From contig NZ_MCIF01000002.1 in the NCBI RefSeq assembly GCF_003268475.1, positions 3,952,671 to 4,016,670 of the forward strand: 64,000 nt of DNA, in the 5' to 3' direction. Position 1 is the first letter of the stretch; the number at the start of each line of letters is the position of its first letter. Of the stretch, positions 45,117 to 54,372 are shown in pieces. The DNA is from Thermogemmatispora tikiterensis. GTDB lineage: Bacteria > Chloroflexota > Ktedonobacteria > Ktedonobacterales > Ktedonobacteraceae. The notes beneath the pieces are model-generated. The model saw only the letters and a program-made list of their open reading frames with translations. It was not told where the DNA came from and did not search any database. The position numbers and the translations under genes were made by a program.

Positions 45117-47054
45117 ATGGCAGTACACGGTCACAGCATGGGTAGTAGTTTGGGGGTCTATCTCGACGAGCAGAGGCGCAAGGGGCGCAAGACCGACCGG
45201 CGAACGCTAAGTCGGGTCATAGCGGCCTTCCGACCCTATCGAGGGCAAGTGGCTCTCATGCTCATAGCCATCCTCACGACAACCTTTTTGGGATTAATCA
45301 ATCCGCTCATGATCCGCTTTATCTTTGACGATGCCATTGGCAAGCGTGACCTGACGTTGCTCATCATCTTCGTCAGCATCATGCTCATCACGCCGGTTGT
45401 CAGCGGAGTCATCGGTGTAGGCCAGAGCTATCTCAGCAACCTGGTTGGGCAGCGTGTCATGCGCGACTTTCGCAATCGCCTCTATGCCCATCTGCAGCGG
45501 ATGTCTCTACGCTTTTTCACGGCCACCCGCACCGGAGAAATTCAATCGCGGCTGGCCAATGACGTCGGCGGTATCGAGAACATCGTCACAGGCACCGCCA
45601 CCAGCATCGTCGCCAACATCTCCACGGCCCTCTCGACCATCATTGCAATGGCCATTATCAGCCCGCTACTCACCCTCATCTCGCTGGGGCTGCTGCCGCT
45701 CTTCCTCTGGATCACCTACAAAGTAGGCAACGTACGCCGCCTGACGAGCAAAGAAACGCAAAAGAGCATGGCCTCTCTTAGCGCCCTCATGCAAGAGACC
45801 CTTTCCGTCAGCGGTGTCCTGCTCATCAAGACCTTTGGCCGGCAGCAGCTGACTCAGCAACGCTTTGAAGAGGAGAACCAGCGTCTTTCCGATCTTGAAA
45901 TTCGCCAGCAAATGATCGGGCGCTGGTTCTTCATGTTCGTAGGCACCTTCTTCTCGATCACACCGGCAGTCGTCTACCTTGTCGCCGGATTGCAGGCCAT
46001 TTTTGACCCGCGCCAGGCCATTACCCTGGGCGCCATTGTGGCCTTCACCACTCTGCAGAGCCGGCTCTTTTTCCCGGTTGGCCAGCTACTCAGCATTCAA
46101 GTCGACATCCAGGGCGCCCTGGCCCTCTTCGACCGTATCTTCGAATATCTCGACCTGCCGATCGAGATCGCGGACCGGCCTGATGCCCTCTGGCTCAAGC
46201 CCGAGCAGGTACGTGGCGCCATCAGCTTTGAAGACGTCTCCTTCAGCTACCGACGTGAAACGTCTGAAGGCACAGCCGAAGCGGGGCCGGAGGAGAATGG
46301 CGAGCAGCGAAACGGGAAAGTGGCAGTCCTGGCTGGAGAGCTGTCCGAGGAACGGGCGGCGCTCAGCCATATCTCCTTCACCATCGAGCCGGGTCAGCTG
46401 GTGGCCCTTGTCGGACCAAGCGGAGCCGGCAAAACCACCATCACCTATCTGCTCGCCCGCCTCTATGACGTTGACGAAGGCAGCGTCCGCATCGACGGTC
46501 ACGACGTTCGCTCCATCGCCCAGCAGTCTCTCAGCGAACTGATCGGTATGGTCACCCAGGAAACCTACCTCTTCAACGCCACCATCCGCGAAAATCTGCT
46601 CTACGCACGGCCCGAGGCCAGCGAGGAAGAGATGATCGCCGCCGCCAGGGCTGCTGCCATTCACGAACGCATCATGGAGCTCGATGACGGCTACGATACC
46701 CTGGTTGGAGAGCGTGGCTACAAGCTCTCTGGAGGTGAAAAGCAGCGCCTCGCCATCGCCCGTGTCATCCTTAAAGATCCACGTATCCTGATCCTGGACG
46801 AAGCCACCAGCGCCCTCGACACCCACTCCGAGCGTCTCATTCAGGCCGCTCTGGAGCCGCTCATGCACAAGCGCACCACCCTGGCCATTGCACATCGGCT
46901 CTCGACCATTCTGGCCGCCGACACCATTCTTGTCCTGGATCGAGGGCAGATTGTCGAGCGCGGAACCCATGAGGAATTACTGGAGCAGCAAGGACTCTAT
47001 GCCCGCCTCTATGCTGAGCAGTTTCAGCGGGCCGCCGAGGAGCAGACGATCTGA
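45117..47054 (+). CDS. ABC exporter, fused membrane and ATPase domains
   Basis: 645-residue half-transporter of the MsbA/LmrA/BmrA type, expected to work as a dimer. Six membrane helices occupy about 35-330. The nucleotide-binding domain (about 365-640) has Walker A VGPSGAGKTT, Q-loop GMVTQETYLFNATIRENL, signature LSGGEKQRLAIARVILKDP, Walker B ILILDEATSALD and the switch His in LAIAHRLSTI. An insertion of about 35 charged residues (ETSEGTAEAGPEENGEQR) splits the first strands of the ATPase domain. The ATG follows a GGGAG stretch. Substrate unknown; lipids or drugs are usual for the family. Confidence 0.94.
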   Translation: MAVHGHSMGSSLGVYLDEQRRKGRKTDRRTLSRVIAAFRPYRGQVALMLIAILTTTFLGLINPLMIRFIFDDAIGKRDLTLLIIFVSIMLITPVVSGVIGVGQSYLSNLVGQRVMRDFRNRLYAHLQRMSLRFFTATRTGEIQSRLANDVGGIENIVTGTATSIVANISTALSTIIAMAIISPLLTLISLGLLPLFLWITYKVGNVRRLTSKETQKSMASLSALMQETLSVSGVLLIKTFGRQQLTQQRFEEENQRLSDLEIRQQMIGRWFFMFVGTFFSITPAVVYLVAGLQAIFDPRQAITLGAIVAFTTLQSRLFFPVGQLLSIQVDIQGALALFDRIFEYLDLPIEIADRPDALWLKPEQVRGAISFEDVSFSYRRETSEGTAEAGPEENGEQRNGKVAVLAGELSEERAALSHISFTIEPGQLVALVGPSGAGKTTITYLLARLYDVDEGSVRIDGHDVRSIAQQSLSELIGMVTQETYLFNATIRENLLYARPEASEEEMIAAARAAAIHERIMELDDGYDTLVGERGYKLSGGEKQRLAIARVILKDPRILILDEATSALDTHSERLIQAALEPLMHKRTTLAIAHRLSTILAADTILVLDRGQIVERGTHEELLEQQGLYARLYAEQFQRAAEEQTI

Positions 47055-47085
47055 AGCTGGCCGGCCATATCTCTCCGCAAACAAA

Positions 47086-47114
47086 AGCGGGCTAGTAATA
47101 GATGCTAGCCCGCT
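47086..47114 (-). terminator. Intrinsic terminator of the GlsB-like gene
   Basis: Ten-base perfect arms AGCGGGCTAG/CTAGCCCGCT (47086-47095 and 47105-47114). On the minus strand they are followed by TTTTGTTTG. It lies 59 bases beyond the minus-strand stop and could also end the ABC exporter message. Confidence 0.65.
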
Positions 47115-47172
47115 AAGGGAGACTTCGGCAGAGAGAGATGCCGAAGAAAGGAGACGAAGCGCAAGAGGCTCA

Positions 47173-47487
47173 CTAGACAGTGGGGCGCTTGCCACCAAGG
47201 CCCCGCCCACCGGTCACGGCCTTAACGATTACTAGCAGGATGATCGCGCCGAGCAGGGCTGTCACGAAAGTCCAGAAGATGCCACTGACCGAAATGCCGA
47301 GGGCGCCCAGGATCGCGCCGCCCAGGAGACCGCCAATGATGCCGACGATAATATTACCCAGAATGCCAAGCTGATCGCCCTGCACCAGGCGGTCGGCGAT
47401 CGCCCCGGCTAAGCCACCGATGATGATCCAGACAATCCAGGCCCACAGCGTGCCCAGCACGCTTGCCAGAACGAAACCCGTTACCAT
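47173..47487 (-). CDS. Transglycosylase-associated (GlsB/YeaQ) membrane protein
   Basis: 104 residues, three Gly-rich membrane helices (about 12-32, 42-64 and 68-92). The family signature is IIGGLAGAIADRLVQGD, and NIIVGIIGGLLGG follows. Members are small stress-associated inner-membrane proteins of unknown mechanism. GAGGAGGAG lies about eight bases before the ATG. The C-terminal tail is basic (GGRGLGGKRPTV). It is followed by its own terminator. Confidence 0.9.
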   Translation of the reverse strand: MVTGFVLASVLGTLWAWIVWIIIGGLAGAIADRLVQGDQLGILGNIIVGIIGGLLGGAILGALGISVSGIFWTFVTALLGAIILLVIVKAVTGGRGLGGKRPTV

Positions 47488-47892
47488 GTGAACTTTCTCC
47501 TCCTCTCGCTAAAGCTCTCTTTGAGACAATGGCGCAGGTACTTATCACTACAGTCGAAGATACTCCGATCGCTGTTGGGTCGCTACCGATGTCATTTTCT
47601 ACACGGGTCAACCCCCGAGAGAGTGTCAACCGGCTCAGAGGGCTATAGCGAAAGAGAAGGAGGGCGGCGCGGCTTCAGAAGCGGACTGAGCCTGAAGCAA
47701 GGCCCCGTTCCGGCGGGGCAGGCGGCGAGTGGCTTCAGTAGAAATGCTGGTCGTCTATAGCTAGAGCGCCGGGCCATCATTCCGGAGGCTTCAAGCCTCG
47801 CCGTCGGGGAGAAGGCTCCGCCTGGCCCGGCGCCGGAGCAACGTTGAGAGAGCAGAGCAGGCGCCAGCCCTCTCACAGAGCCGCTCAGACAT
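47488..47892. other. Intergenic region, no gene
   Basis: No gene supported. The left third should hold the GlsB promoter, which I could not define; the right part contains the structured elements described at 47672-47833. Confidence 0.45.
47672..47833. other. Cluster of nested inverted repeats, candidate structured RNA
   Basis: In 160 bases there is a palindrome GCTTCAGAAGC (47672-47682). CTGAAGC/GCTTCAG (47692-47698 and 47732-47738) enclose the hairpin GCCCCG/CGGGGC (47702-47719). An 11-base perfect stem GCGCCGGGCCA/TGGCCCGGCGC (47766-47776 and 47823-47833) closes a three-way junction with hairpins GAGGC-TTCAA-GCCTC and GGAG-AAGG-CTCC. It lies 60-220 bases beyond the comB stop. Confidence 0.5.
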
Positions 47893-48678
47893 TCAAAGAG
47901 CCAGCGGCTCGACAATCAACAGGCCTGTTTCCGGCTCGCGACCGGAGACTGCTGGCACCAGGCTGCTCCGATCGATCTCCACACAGAAAGGAGGGTCGTC
48001 GACCAGACCGGCGCGTAGCACCGTCAGAGACGACTCGCTATACTCCAGCACACGCGGAGGCTTATAGGCCTCATAGATGGCGATTGCCGCCAGAGCGCTC
48101 CCGTGAGGAGTCAGGACTGAGCTTCCTGGATTAGCCTCCTGGTGGTGGTCGGAGCCAGCCAGGCGCAGCAGCTCGGCGGCCAGGTAGCCGGCACAGACCG
48201 CATCATCAAGAGCAAAGTAACCGAACTCGCCTGCGCAGACCAGGGCAATATCGCCTTCGCGCTCACGCGCCAGCTTTAGCGCCGCCGAGACCACGGCGTG
48301 GGCATTGCGGAAGCAGCCAGCCAGGCGTATCGTCTCGGGTGGGCAGGCGTGGAAAGCGCGGGTGCCATTTGTTGTCGTCAAAATCAGCTCACGGCCCTGC
48401 AGGTCCAGCTGGGCGAACTCGCGCGGCGAATTGCCATAATCGAAGCCAGGAATGCGGCGCACATTGCGCTCTCCGCAGAGCGCGCGCCCGGGATGGGCAG
48501 CGGCTCCAGCCCGCGCCTGCTCGATCGACTCAGCCACCAGCACGCGCCTCGCCCCCTGTTCCAGCATCACCGTCATCGTCGTCGTCGCGCGGATCAGATC
48601 GATCACGATGTAGACATCGCCGGCCTGGGCCCGCTCGGGCAAAATTGTCTCGGGAGTAAAAAAGACGTAGAGTTGCAA
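47893..48678 (-). CDS. comB: ComB-family 2-phosphosulfolactate phosphatase
   Basis: 261 residues. Family hallmarks are VIDLIRATTTMTVMLEQGA (about 25-43), the substrate site region ALCGERN (about 70), PGFDYGNSPREF (about 82) and LTTTNGTRAF (about 107). ComB removes phosphate from 2-phosphosulfolactate in coenzyme M synthesis; in bacteria without coenzyme M the product sulfolactate may serve other uses. TTG 48678 was chosen because AAGGAGG lies four bases upstream and the family starts at this place; a 22-residue extension was dropped. No other sulfolactate gene is nearby. Confidence 0.88.
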   Translation of the reverse strand: MQLYVFFTPETILPERAQAGDVYIVIDLIRATTTMTVMLEQGARRVLVAESIEQARAGAAAHPGRALCGERNVRRIPGFDYGNSPREFAQLDLQGRELILTTTNGTRAFHACPPETIRLAGCFRNAHAVVSAALKLAREREGDIALVCAGEFGYFALDDAVCAGYLAAELLRLAGSDHHQEANPGSSVLTPHGSALAAIAIYEAYKPPRVLEYSESSLTVLRAGLVDDPPFCVEIDRSSLVPAVSGREPETGLLIVEPLAL

Positions 48679-48880
48679 CGTGCCTCCTTGTTGTCGCTGA
48701 CTGATGCACCTGATAAATAAAAGGGCTGAGGGAACAGCCCACAATAAGGATCAGGTTCCATTATATCCTCTCGCCTGGCGTATGGTATGATAGGGGAAGA
48801 GAGCACGAGCGTTTCGCAGTAGCCCACACCTCTGACAGCGCCGTCGGAGGAGCGCTCTACAGCACAAAGGAGGCTTCACA

Positions 48881-50563
48881 ATGACCGTCTCGCGGACCCC
48901 CAACATGGCCGACTACGAAGTCGAGCGGCGCACCTTCCACATCGACGTCCCCGAGTATTTCAACTTCGCCGTCGACATCATCGGCAAATGGGCGCAGGAC
49001 CCCCAAAAAATCGCCGTCCACTGGCTCGGTCAGCACGGAGAAGAGCGGCAGATCACCTTTGCCGAATTCGCCGAGCGCTCCAGTCGGGCCGCCAACGCCT
49101 TTGCTGCCCTTGGCCTCAAGAAAGGCGATCGCGTGCTGGTCATGCTGCCGCGCCTTCCCGAATGGTGGGAAAGCGTACTGGGTCTGATGAAGCTCGGCGT
49201 CATCTTTATCCCCTGCACCACCCTGCTCACCAGCAAAGACCTCCAATATCGGGCCGAAGTAGCCGAGGCCCAGGGTCTGATCACCGATCGCGAAGGAGCA
49301 GAGAAATTTGATCAGGTGCGAGGGCAGTGTCCCACCGTCAAGCAGGCCATCCTGGTCGATGGCGAGGCCCGTCCAGGCTGGATCAGCTATCACGAGATCG
49401 TGGCGGCAGCCTCCCCCGACTTCACTGGCCCCAAAACGCGCAGCGACGACCCCTGTCTGGTCTACTTCACTTCAGGCACCGTCGGCTATCCCAAGATGGT
49501 TCTCCACACCCAGGCCAGTTATCCGCTCGGGCACACCATCACTGGCAAATACTGGCTTGATCTCCACGAGGATGACCTGCTCTGGAATCTCAGTGAAACC
49601 GGCTGGGCCAAGTGGGCCTGGAGCAACTTCTTTGGTCCCTGGGTCATGGGCACCGCCGTCTTCATCCAGGACGCCCGCGGCAAATTCAATCCCGTGGAGA
49701 CCCTGGAGCTGCTCCATCGCTACCCGATCACCGTCCTCTGCGCCCCACCGACCGCCTACCGCATGCTTGTCCTGGAGGAGCCGCTCACCTATCTCAAGGC
49801 GCATCCGCCCCGCGCCCTGCGCCACTGCGTTGGCGCTGGCGAGCCATTGAACCCGGAAGTCATTCGTCAATGGCAAGAAGCAACTGGCATGATCATCCGC
49901 GACGGCTACGGACAGACCGAGACCGTGCTGCTCTGTGGCAATTTCCCGCCGCTGGAGGTCAAGCCTGGCTCGATGGGCAGGCCCTCGCCGGGCTTCGACG
50001 TGGCCGTCATCGATCACGAGGGCAACGAGCTGCCTCCTGGTGCTGAGGGCGATATCGCCGTCCGCATCAAGCCTGAGCGTCCGCGCTGGCTCTTCCAGGA
50101 GTACTGGCGCAATCCCGAAGCGACCGCGGCCTGTATCCGCGGCGACTGGTACATCACCGGCGACCGCGCCTATCGCGATGAGGACGGCTATCTATGGTTT
50201 GTTGGCAGGGCCGACGATGTCATCATCAGTGCCGGCTATCGCATTGGGCCGTTCGAAGTTGAAAGCGCCCTCAAAGAGCATCCCGCCGTCGCCGAGTCAG
50301 CGGTGGTTGGCAGTCCCGACGAAGTTCGCGGCCAGATCGTCAAAGCCTTTGTTGTGCTCGCCCCAGGTTACAGCCCATCCCCCGAGCTGGCCAGCGAGCT
50401 GCAGGAGCATGTCCGTCGCGTCACCGCGCCCTATAAGTATCCGCGCGAGATCGAATTTGTCGAGACGCTTCCTAAGACCATTTCGGGCAAGATTCGCCGC
50501 GTCGAGCTACGCGAGCTAGAGCACCGTCGCAAGCTTGGCCACAGTGGCCAGTCAGGAGCGTAA
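48881..50563 (+). CDS. AMP-forming acyl-CoA synthetase, medium-chain type
   Basis: 560-residue ANL-superfamily ligase. It activates a carboxylate with ATP to an acyl-AMP and then to acyl-CoA. The P-loop is VYFTSGTVGYPKM (about 195-207). Further motifs are DGYGQTETVLLCGNFP (about 340), the hinge region TGDRAYRDEDGYLWFVGRADDVI (about 425), and the catalytic Lys in PKTISGKIRRVEL (about 535). Length and motifs fit the MACS group (acetate, butyrate or medium-chain substrates). GGAGG lies about eight bases before the ATG. It is divergent from comB, with 200 bases between. Confidence 0.93.
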   Translation: MTVSRTPNMADYEVERRTFHIDVPEYFNFAVDIIGKWAQDPQKIAVHWLGQHGEERQITFAEFAERSSRAANAFAALGLKKGDRVLVMLPRLPEWWESVLGLMKLGVIFIPCTTLLTSKDLQYRAEVAEAQGLITDREGAEKFDQVRGQCPTVKQAILVDGEARPGWISYHEIVAAASPDFTGPKTRSDDPCLVYFTSGTVGYPKMVLHTQASYPLGHTITGKYWLDLHEDDLLWNLSETGWAKWAWSNFFGPWVMGTAVFIQDARGKFNPVETLELLHRYPITVLCAPPTAYRMLVLEEPLTYLKAHPPRALRHCVGAGEPLNPEVIRQWQEATGMIIRDGYGQTETVLLCGNFPPLEVKPGSMGRPSPGFDVAVIDHEGNELPPGAEGDIAVRIKPERPRWLFQEYWRNPEATAACIRGDWYITGDRAYRDEDGYLWFVGRADDVIISAGYRIGPFEVESALKEHPAVAESAVVGSPDEVRGQIVKAFVVLAPGYSPSPELASELQEHVRRVTAPYKYPREIEFVETLPKTISGKIRRVELRELEHRRKLGHSGQSGA

Positions 50564-50740
50564 GCTGCGGCTCGTCTCCGTCGCGCTGTCCAGCGAGGAC
50601 GGGAGGGAAAGCCGCAGGAGAGGAGGACTGCAGGCAGCAAAAGAGGGGTCGGGCGCGGTTCATGAGAGCTGTTGGCCCGACCCCTTCTGTATGCTGGCTT
50701 CAGCCAGCGCCATCAGACCATGAGACAGGGAAGGAGGAAG

Positions 50741-51433
50741 CTAGAGCGTACCAGACTTAAAGTGACGATTGACCAGCCGGCTGATCACCACTGGATGCTT
50801 CTGCAGGTACTGCTTGATCGCGCTTGCCTGCTGCTGGGTGATAGTACCGGCCTGGGCCGCGCGGTCCACCTCATGCTCGATGGCATTCAGGACAATCGTA
50901 TGGAGCTGGCTGGCCGAAACGTGCTGAGCGTCAGCGATCTGCTTGAGCGTCTTGCCGGCCTGCAGCTGGGCTTTGAGCTGATCAACGCTCAGATGCAAAC
51001 CCTGAGCGATCTGATTCTCCAGATCGGGCAGGTAGGGCTTCAGCTGCTGGCGGATGGCGACGCGCCTGGCCCCATTGAGCAGAGCGCTGCAGCCCGGATG
51101 AGCCGCCAGACGTTGCTTGATCACGGTGGCCTCGCTCTGGGTCAACTTGCCATCCTTGACCATCTGGTCGAGGACATCGCTGAGGGCCGCATTGCTATCC
51201 TGGCGCAGCGTCGCGACCGAGACGTGCAGACGGTTCGCCAGATCCTGCAGCCACTGCTGACAGTAGGCCCCGGTCTTGCTGGCGGCCCCTGGCGTCGCTG
51301 TCGCCTGCGGGCTGCCGCTCTGGCCAGTAGCGCTGGCCAGCAGCGGCCCGGCGAAGAGGGCGCCGAAAACGATACATAGCAGCAAGAGCAGCGCTCCACC
51401 AGCGATCAAGAACGCTTTTTTCATATGCTTCAT
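50741..51433 (-). CDS. Exported helical-repeat protein of unknown function
   Basis: 230 residues. A short basic N-terminus and a hydrophobic stretch (about 6-32) form a signal peptide or anchor. Two related helical units follow: LHVSVATLRQDSN to LTQSEATVIKQRLAAHP (about 70-125), and LHLSVDQLKAQLQAGKTL to ITQQQASAIKQYLQKHP (about 148-215). Both show the pattern of a VSxxxL helix, then xxxGxLTxxQA and a C-terminal helix seen in several exported actinobacterial and Chloroflexota proteins. Start ATG 51433 has AAGGAG about ten bases upstream; a longer frame lacks support. It is divergent from the two-component system and could be one of its targets. Confidence 0.72.
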   Translation of the reverse strand: MKHMKKAFLIAGGALLLLLCIVFGALFAGPLLASATGQSGSPQATATPGAASKTGAYCQQWLQDLANRLHVSVATLRQDSNAALSDVLDQMVKDGKLTQSEATVIKQRLAAHPGCSALLNGARRVAIRQQLKPYLPDLENQIAQGLHLSVDQLKAQLQAGKTLKQIADAQHVSASQLHTIVLNAIEHEVDRAAQAGTITQQQASAIKQYLQKHPVVISRLVNRHFKSGTL

Positions 51434-51841
51434 AGCGACATCGCTCCTTTTTCTGCTCACTCTTTCAAGAGTAGATTCTTTAGCATAGCTCTCTTGAGTA
51501 GAAACAAGACGGGTATGCTCAGCGCATACAGCGCAAGAGGAGGGAGCGAGCACCATCCGCTTGCCCTGGCGTTCGCTCTCCCTGGCGTTAAGTATCATAG
51601 CGCTCAGAAATAAAGAAGTCCTCAATGAGAAGCTCAAGATTTGCTCAAGATTGGCGGATGGGAGGAGAGCGACCAGTCCCAGGGCCGGCTGGAAGGAAGA
51701 GCGTGTGATAGTATTATCTAACGGACAGGAGGTCGCGCGTTCCGGCGCGTCGTCGACCCGGGCGCTCCCGACCCTTTCCCATCGGTGAGACAAACCAGGC
51801 GGGAGCGAGGCGGCCCAGCCGAGAGCGCGCAGCAGCTAGCA
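51434..51841. other. Intergenic region between divergent genes
   Basis: No gene supported. The inverted repeat ACTCTT-tc-AAGAGT (51459-51472) lies just upstream of the exported protein and could be a regulator site. No firm promoter hexamers. Confidence 0.35.
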
Positions 51842-52570
51842 ATGGCACAGAAAATCCTCATCATTGAAGACGAAGAGGGGATCATTCACCTGCTCAACCT
51901 GTATCTCAAAGATGCAGGGTATAGCGTCATCGCGGCGCACGATGCGGCGGATGGCCTGGCGCTCCATGCTCGCGAGAAGCCTGATCTGGTCATTCTCGAC
52001 ATCATGCTGCCGGGGCTGGATGGCTTCGAAGTCTGCCGCCGCATCCGTTCCTGGTCCTCCACGCCCATTCTTATCTTAACAGCGCGTGGAGACGAAGACG
52101 ATCGCATTCGTGGTCTTGATCTCGGAGCTGATGATTACCTGGTCAAGCCGTTCAGTCCGCGTGAACTGGTCAGTCGTGTGCGGGCCATCCTGCGCCGCAC
52201 CAGCGGAGGCGGTGGTGAGGGCAGTGGGGGCCAGGAGAAGCGCGAGAGCGAAGTACTGCGCTTCCCTGGCCTGGTCATCGACCTGCCCGCGCGGCGCGTT
52301 GAAGTTGATGGGCGTGAAGTTGCTCTTACACCAACGGAGTTCGACCTGCTCGCCCTGCTGGCGCGCTCACCCGACCGTGTCTTTACGCGCGAGATGCTCA
52401 TGAACAAAGTCTGGGGCTACGACTATCTGGGAGATGGTCACATCATCGACGTCCACATCAGCGCCCTCCGCAAGAAGATCGAAACCAATGCCGAGCGGCG
52501 CTATATCAAGACCGTCTGGCGCGTTGGCTACAAATTCGACGCCGCTGGTGCCCTCAAAGGAACACGCTAG
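51842..52570 (+). CDS. OmpR/PhoB-family response regulator
   Basis: 242 residues. The receiver domain (about 1-120) has IIEDEEG, phospho-acceptor Asp in LVILDIMLPGLDGFE (about 50), switch Thr in LILTARG, and the conserved Lys in DYLVKPFSP (about 103). After a Gly-rich linker comes the winged helix (about 145-238: LTPTEFDLLALLARSPDRVFTRE, and IDVHISALRKKIE). ATG 51842 gives the family start MAQKILIIEDE; an in-frame GTG at 51785 would add 19 residues. It is followed by its histidine kinase after 133 bases. Confidence 0.94.
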   Translation: MAQKILIIEDEEGIIHLLNLYLKDAGYSVIAAHDAADGLALHAREKPDLVILDIMLPGLDGFEVCRRIRSWSSTPILILTARGDEDDRIRGLDLGADDYLVKPFSPRELVSRVRAILRRTSGGGGEGSGGQEKRESEVLRFPGLVIDLPARRVEVDGREVALTPTEFDLLALLARSPDRVFTREMLMNKVWGYDYLGDGHIIDVHISALRKKIETNAERRYIKTVWRVGYKFDAAGALKGTR

Positions 52571-52703
52571 GCACCTGTGCCGCTGGTCCGCTGATAGCAA
52601 GCCGCGGTGAGCGGAACAGGCCTCACTGGCAGACGAGTCAGGTGATGAGAGGTAGCTAAGTAGGTAGGTAACCCACGTAAGCGAGAGGAAGGGAGCGAGA
52701 ACG

Positions 52704-54248
52704 ATGCGTATGCACTGGTGGCACAGCATTCGCTGGAGGCTGGCGCTCGGTTCCATGCTCGTCGCTCTTCTGGCGACCGCCCTGCTGGCGCTCATTATTT
52801 TGTTATCCGTGGCGTACTTCTATGGCCTGGACCAGCGCCAGCAACTGACAGATCTGGCCAGTAGCAGCGCCCGGCGCATCGGCAGCGACATGCTAGCCCA
52901 TCAGCGCACCCTGGCCGGAGCCTCCAGCGATGTCCTGGCCCCCATCGTACGCGGCTCTCAGGGGCAAGACTCCCTGGTCATTGTCTATGCCTATCTCCCG
53001 CGTGCGGCCACCCATCTGCAGCCAGTCTATCCGGCCCTGATCCGCGGGCGGCCAACCCTCGCCACTGTGCTGCTGGCCTCGACCGACCCTGACCTCAAGA
53101 TCAACTATGCCCGCGTGCGCGCGGCCCTCACCCAGGGCACGCATGGGCAGCAGACCGTCGCCGACATAGGCGATGGGGGTCCTCCAGGCTCTGCGCGCCC
53201 CTTCGTCGTCACGCCCATCTTCTACGGCGGTGACTCTCAAAGTGGCCCGCTGGTCGGCGTCCTCTTTGTCACCTCGCGCTATGCCCTGGAGGGCACCATG
53301 CCCCCGCTCGTCGCCACCCTGAGTCGCTCCGTCCTTATTGCCTCGATCGCCGTCGCCCTCATCGCCGCTCTGGCCGCGGTCCTCTTCTCGCGCACGATCA
53401 CCCGCCCGCTGGCCAAACTGACGAGCGCCACACGGCAACTGGCGAGCGGCCACTATGATGTGCGCGTCGAGACTGGTGCCAGAGGCGAACTGGGCGAGCT
53501 GGCCCACAACTTCAACGAGATGGCCGCCCAACTGCAGCGCGACGTCGAGGAGCTGCGCAAGCAAGAGCTGTGGCGGCGCGAACTCATCATGAACATTACC
53601 CATGACCTGGCCACTCCCTTGACCGCCATTGCTGGCCTCGGCGAGTCGCTCATCGATGGCGTCAACCGCAGTCGCGAAGACTACGAGGCCACTGGACGCA
53701 TTATTGTGCGCGAAACCTTGCGCCTGCGCCGCCTTGTCAGAGACCTGCACATGATGGCCAAGATGGAGGCTGGTGCCCTGCAGCTGCAACGCAAGCCAGT
53801 ACGCCTGGCCGTCCTGGTTGATGAAGTACTGGCCGTCCTTGCTCCCGAATTTGAGCGTGCCAACGTCGAACCGTGCAACACCATCGACTACAACCTGCCC
53901 CCAGTACAGGCTGACCCCGATATGCTCACGCGCGTCTTCTCCAACCTTTGCGACAATGCCCTCCGCCACACACCAGCCGGCGGTATGGTTGTCATCGACG
54001 CTGTACAACAGGAGCACTGCCTGATCGTGGCGGTCACCGATACCGGCAGCGGAATTCCACCCCAGGCTCTGCCGCGCATCTTTGACCGCTTCTATCGTGC
54101 CGATGAAGCACGTCGCGGCGACACTGGAGGCAGCGGCCTGGGCCTGGCCATTGTGCGCGCCATCGTCGAAGCCCACGGCGGCAAGATCTGGGCTGAGAAC
54201 GTGCCTGGAGCCGGCGCCCGTATCCTCTTCACCTTGCCTTTGCTATAA
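52704..54248 (+). CDS. Sensor histidine kinase with extracytoplasmic sensor and HAMP
   Basis: 514 residues. TM1 is at about 10-35, an extracytoplasmic domain of about 170 residues follows, and TM2 is at about 210-233 (SVLIASIAVALIAALAAVLF). HAMP covers about 234-288. The DHp helix has phospho-acceptor His in NITHDLATPLTAIAG (about 300). The ATPase domain has the N-box NLCDNALRHTPAG (about 415), G1 DTGSGIPP (about 447) and G2 GGSGLGLAI (about 478). It forms a two-component pair with the preceding regulator. The sensor domain has no named match, so the stimulus is unknown. Confidence 0.93.
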   Translation: MRMHWWHSIRWRLALGSMLVALLATALLALIILLSVAYFYGLDQRQQLTDLASSSARRIGSDMLAHQRTLAGASSDVLAPIVRGSQGQDSLVIVYAYLPRAATHLQPVYPALIRGRPTLATVLLASTDPDLKINYARVRAALTQGTHGQQTVADIGDGGPPGSARPFVVTPIFYGGDSQSGPLVGVLFVTSRYALEGTMPPLVATLSRSVLIASIAVALIAALAAVLFSRTITRPLAKLTSATRQLASGHYDVRVETGARGELGELAHNFNEMAAQLQRDVEELRKQELWRRELIMNITHDLATPLTAIAGLGESLIDGVNRSREDYEATGRIIVRETLRLRRLVRDLHMMAKMEAGALQLQRKPVRLAVLVDEVLAVLAPEFERANVEPCNTIDYNLPPVQADPDMLTRVFSNLCDNALRHTPAGGMVVIDAVQQEHCLIVAVTDTGSGIPPQALPRIFDRFYRADEARRGDTGGSGLGLAIVRAIVEAHGGKIWAENVPGAGARILFTLPLL

Positions 54249-54372
54249 TAACCGCAATGGCCTGACGCCGATGTCTGAAAGCGCCTGGTCGCCAATTCTG
54301 CCATGTTGACAGGTGCAGAAAGCAAAAACTCTCACACAATATCTCTGCTGAAAGACGAGAGCGGGATCGATC

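Noticed and set aside
46086..46970. Minus-strand open frame of 294 codons
   Set aside because: It is opposite the ATPase domain of the ABC exporter, with no independent evidence.
52893..54176. Minus-strand open frame of 427 codons
   Set aside because: It is fully opposite the sensor histidine kinase, which carries every expected motif. Long antisense frames are common at this GC content.
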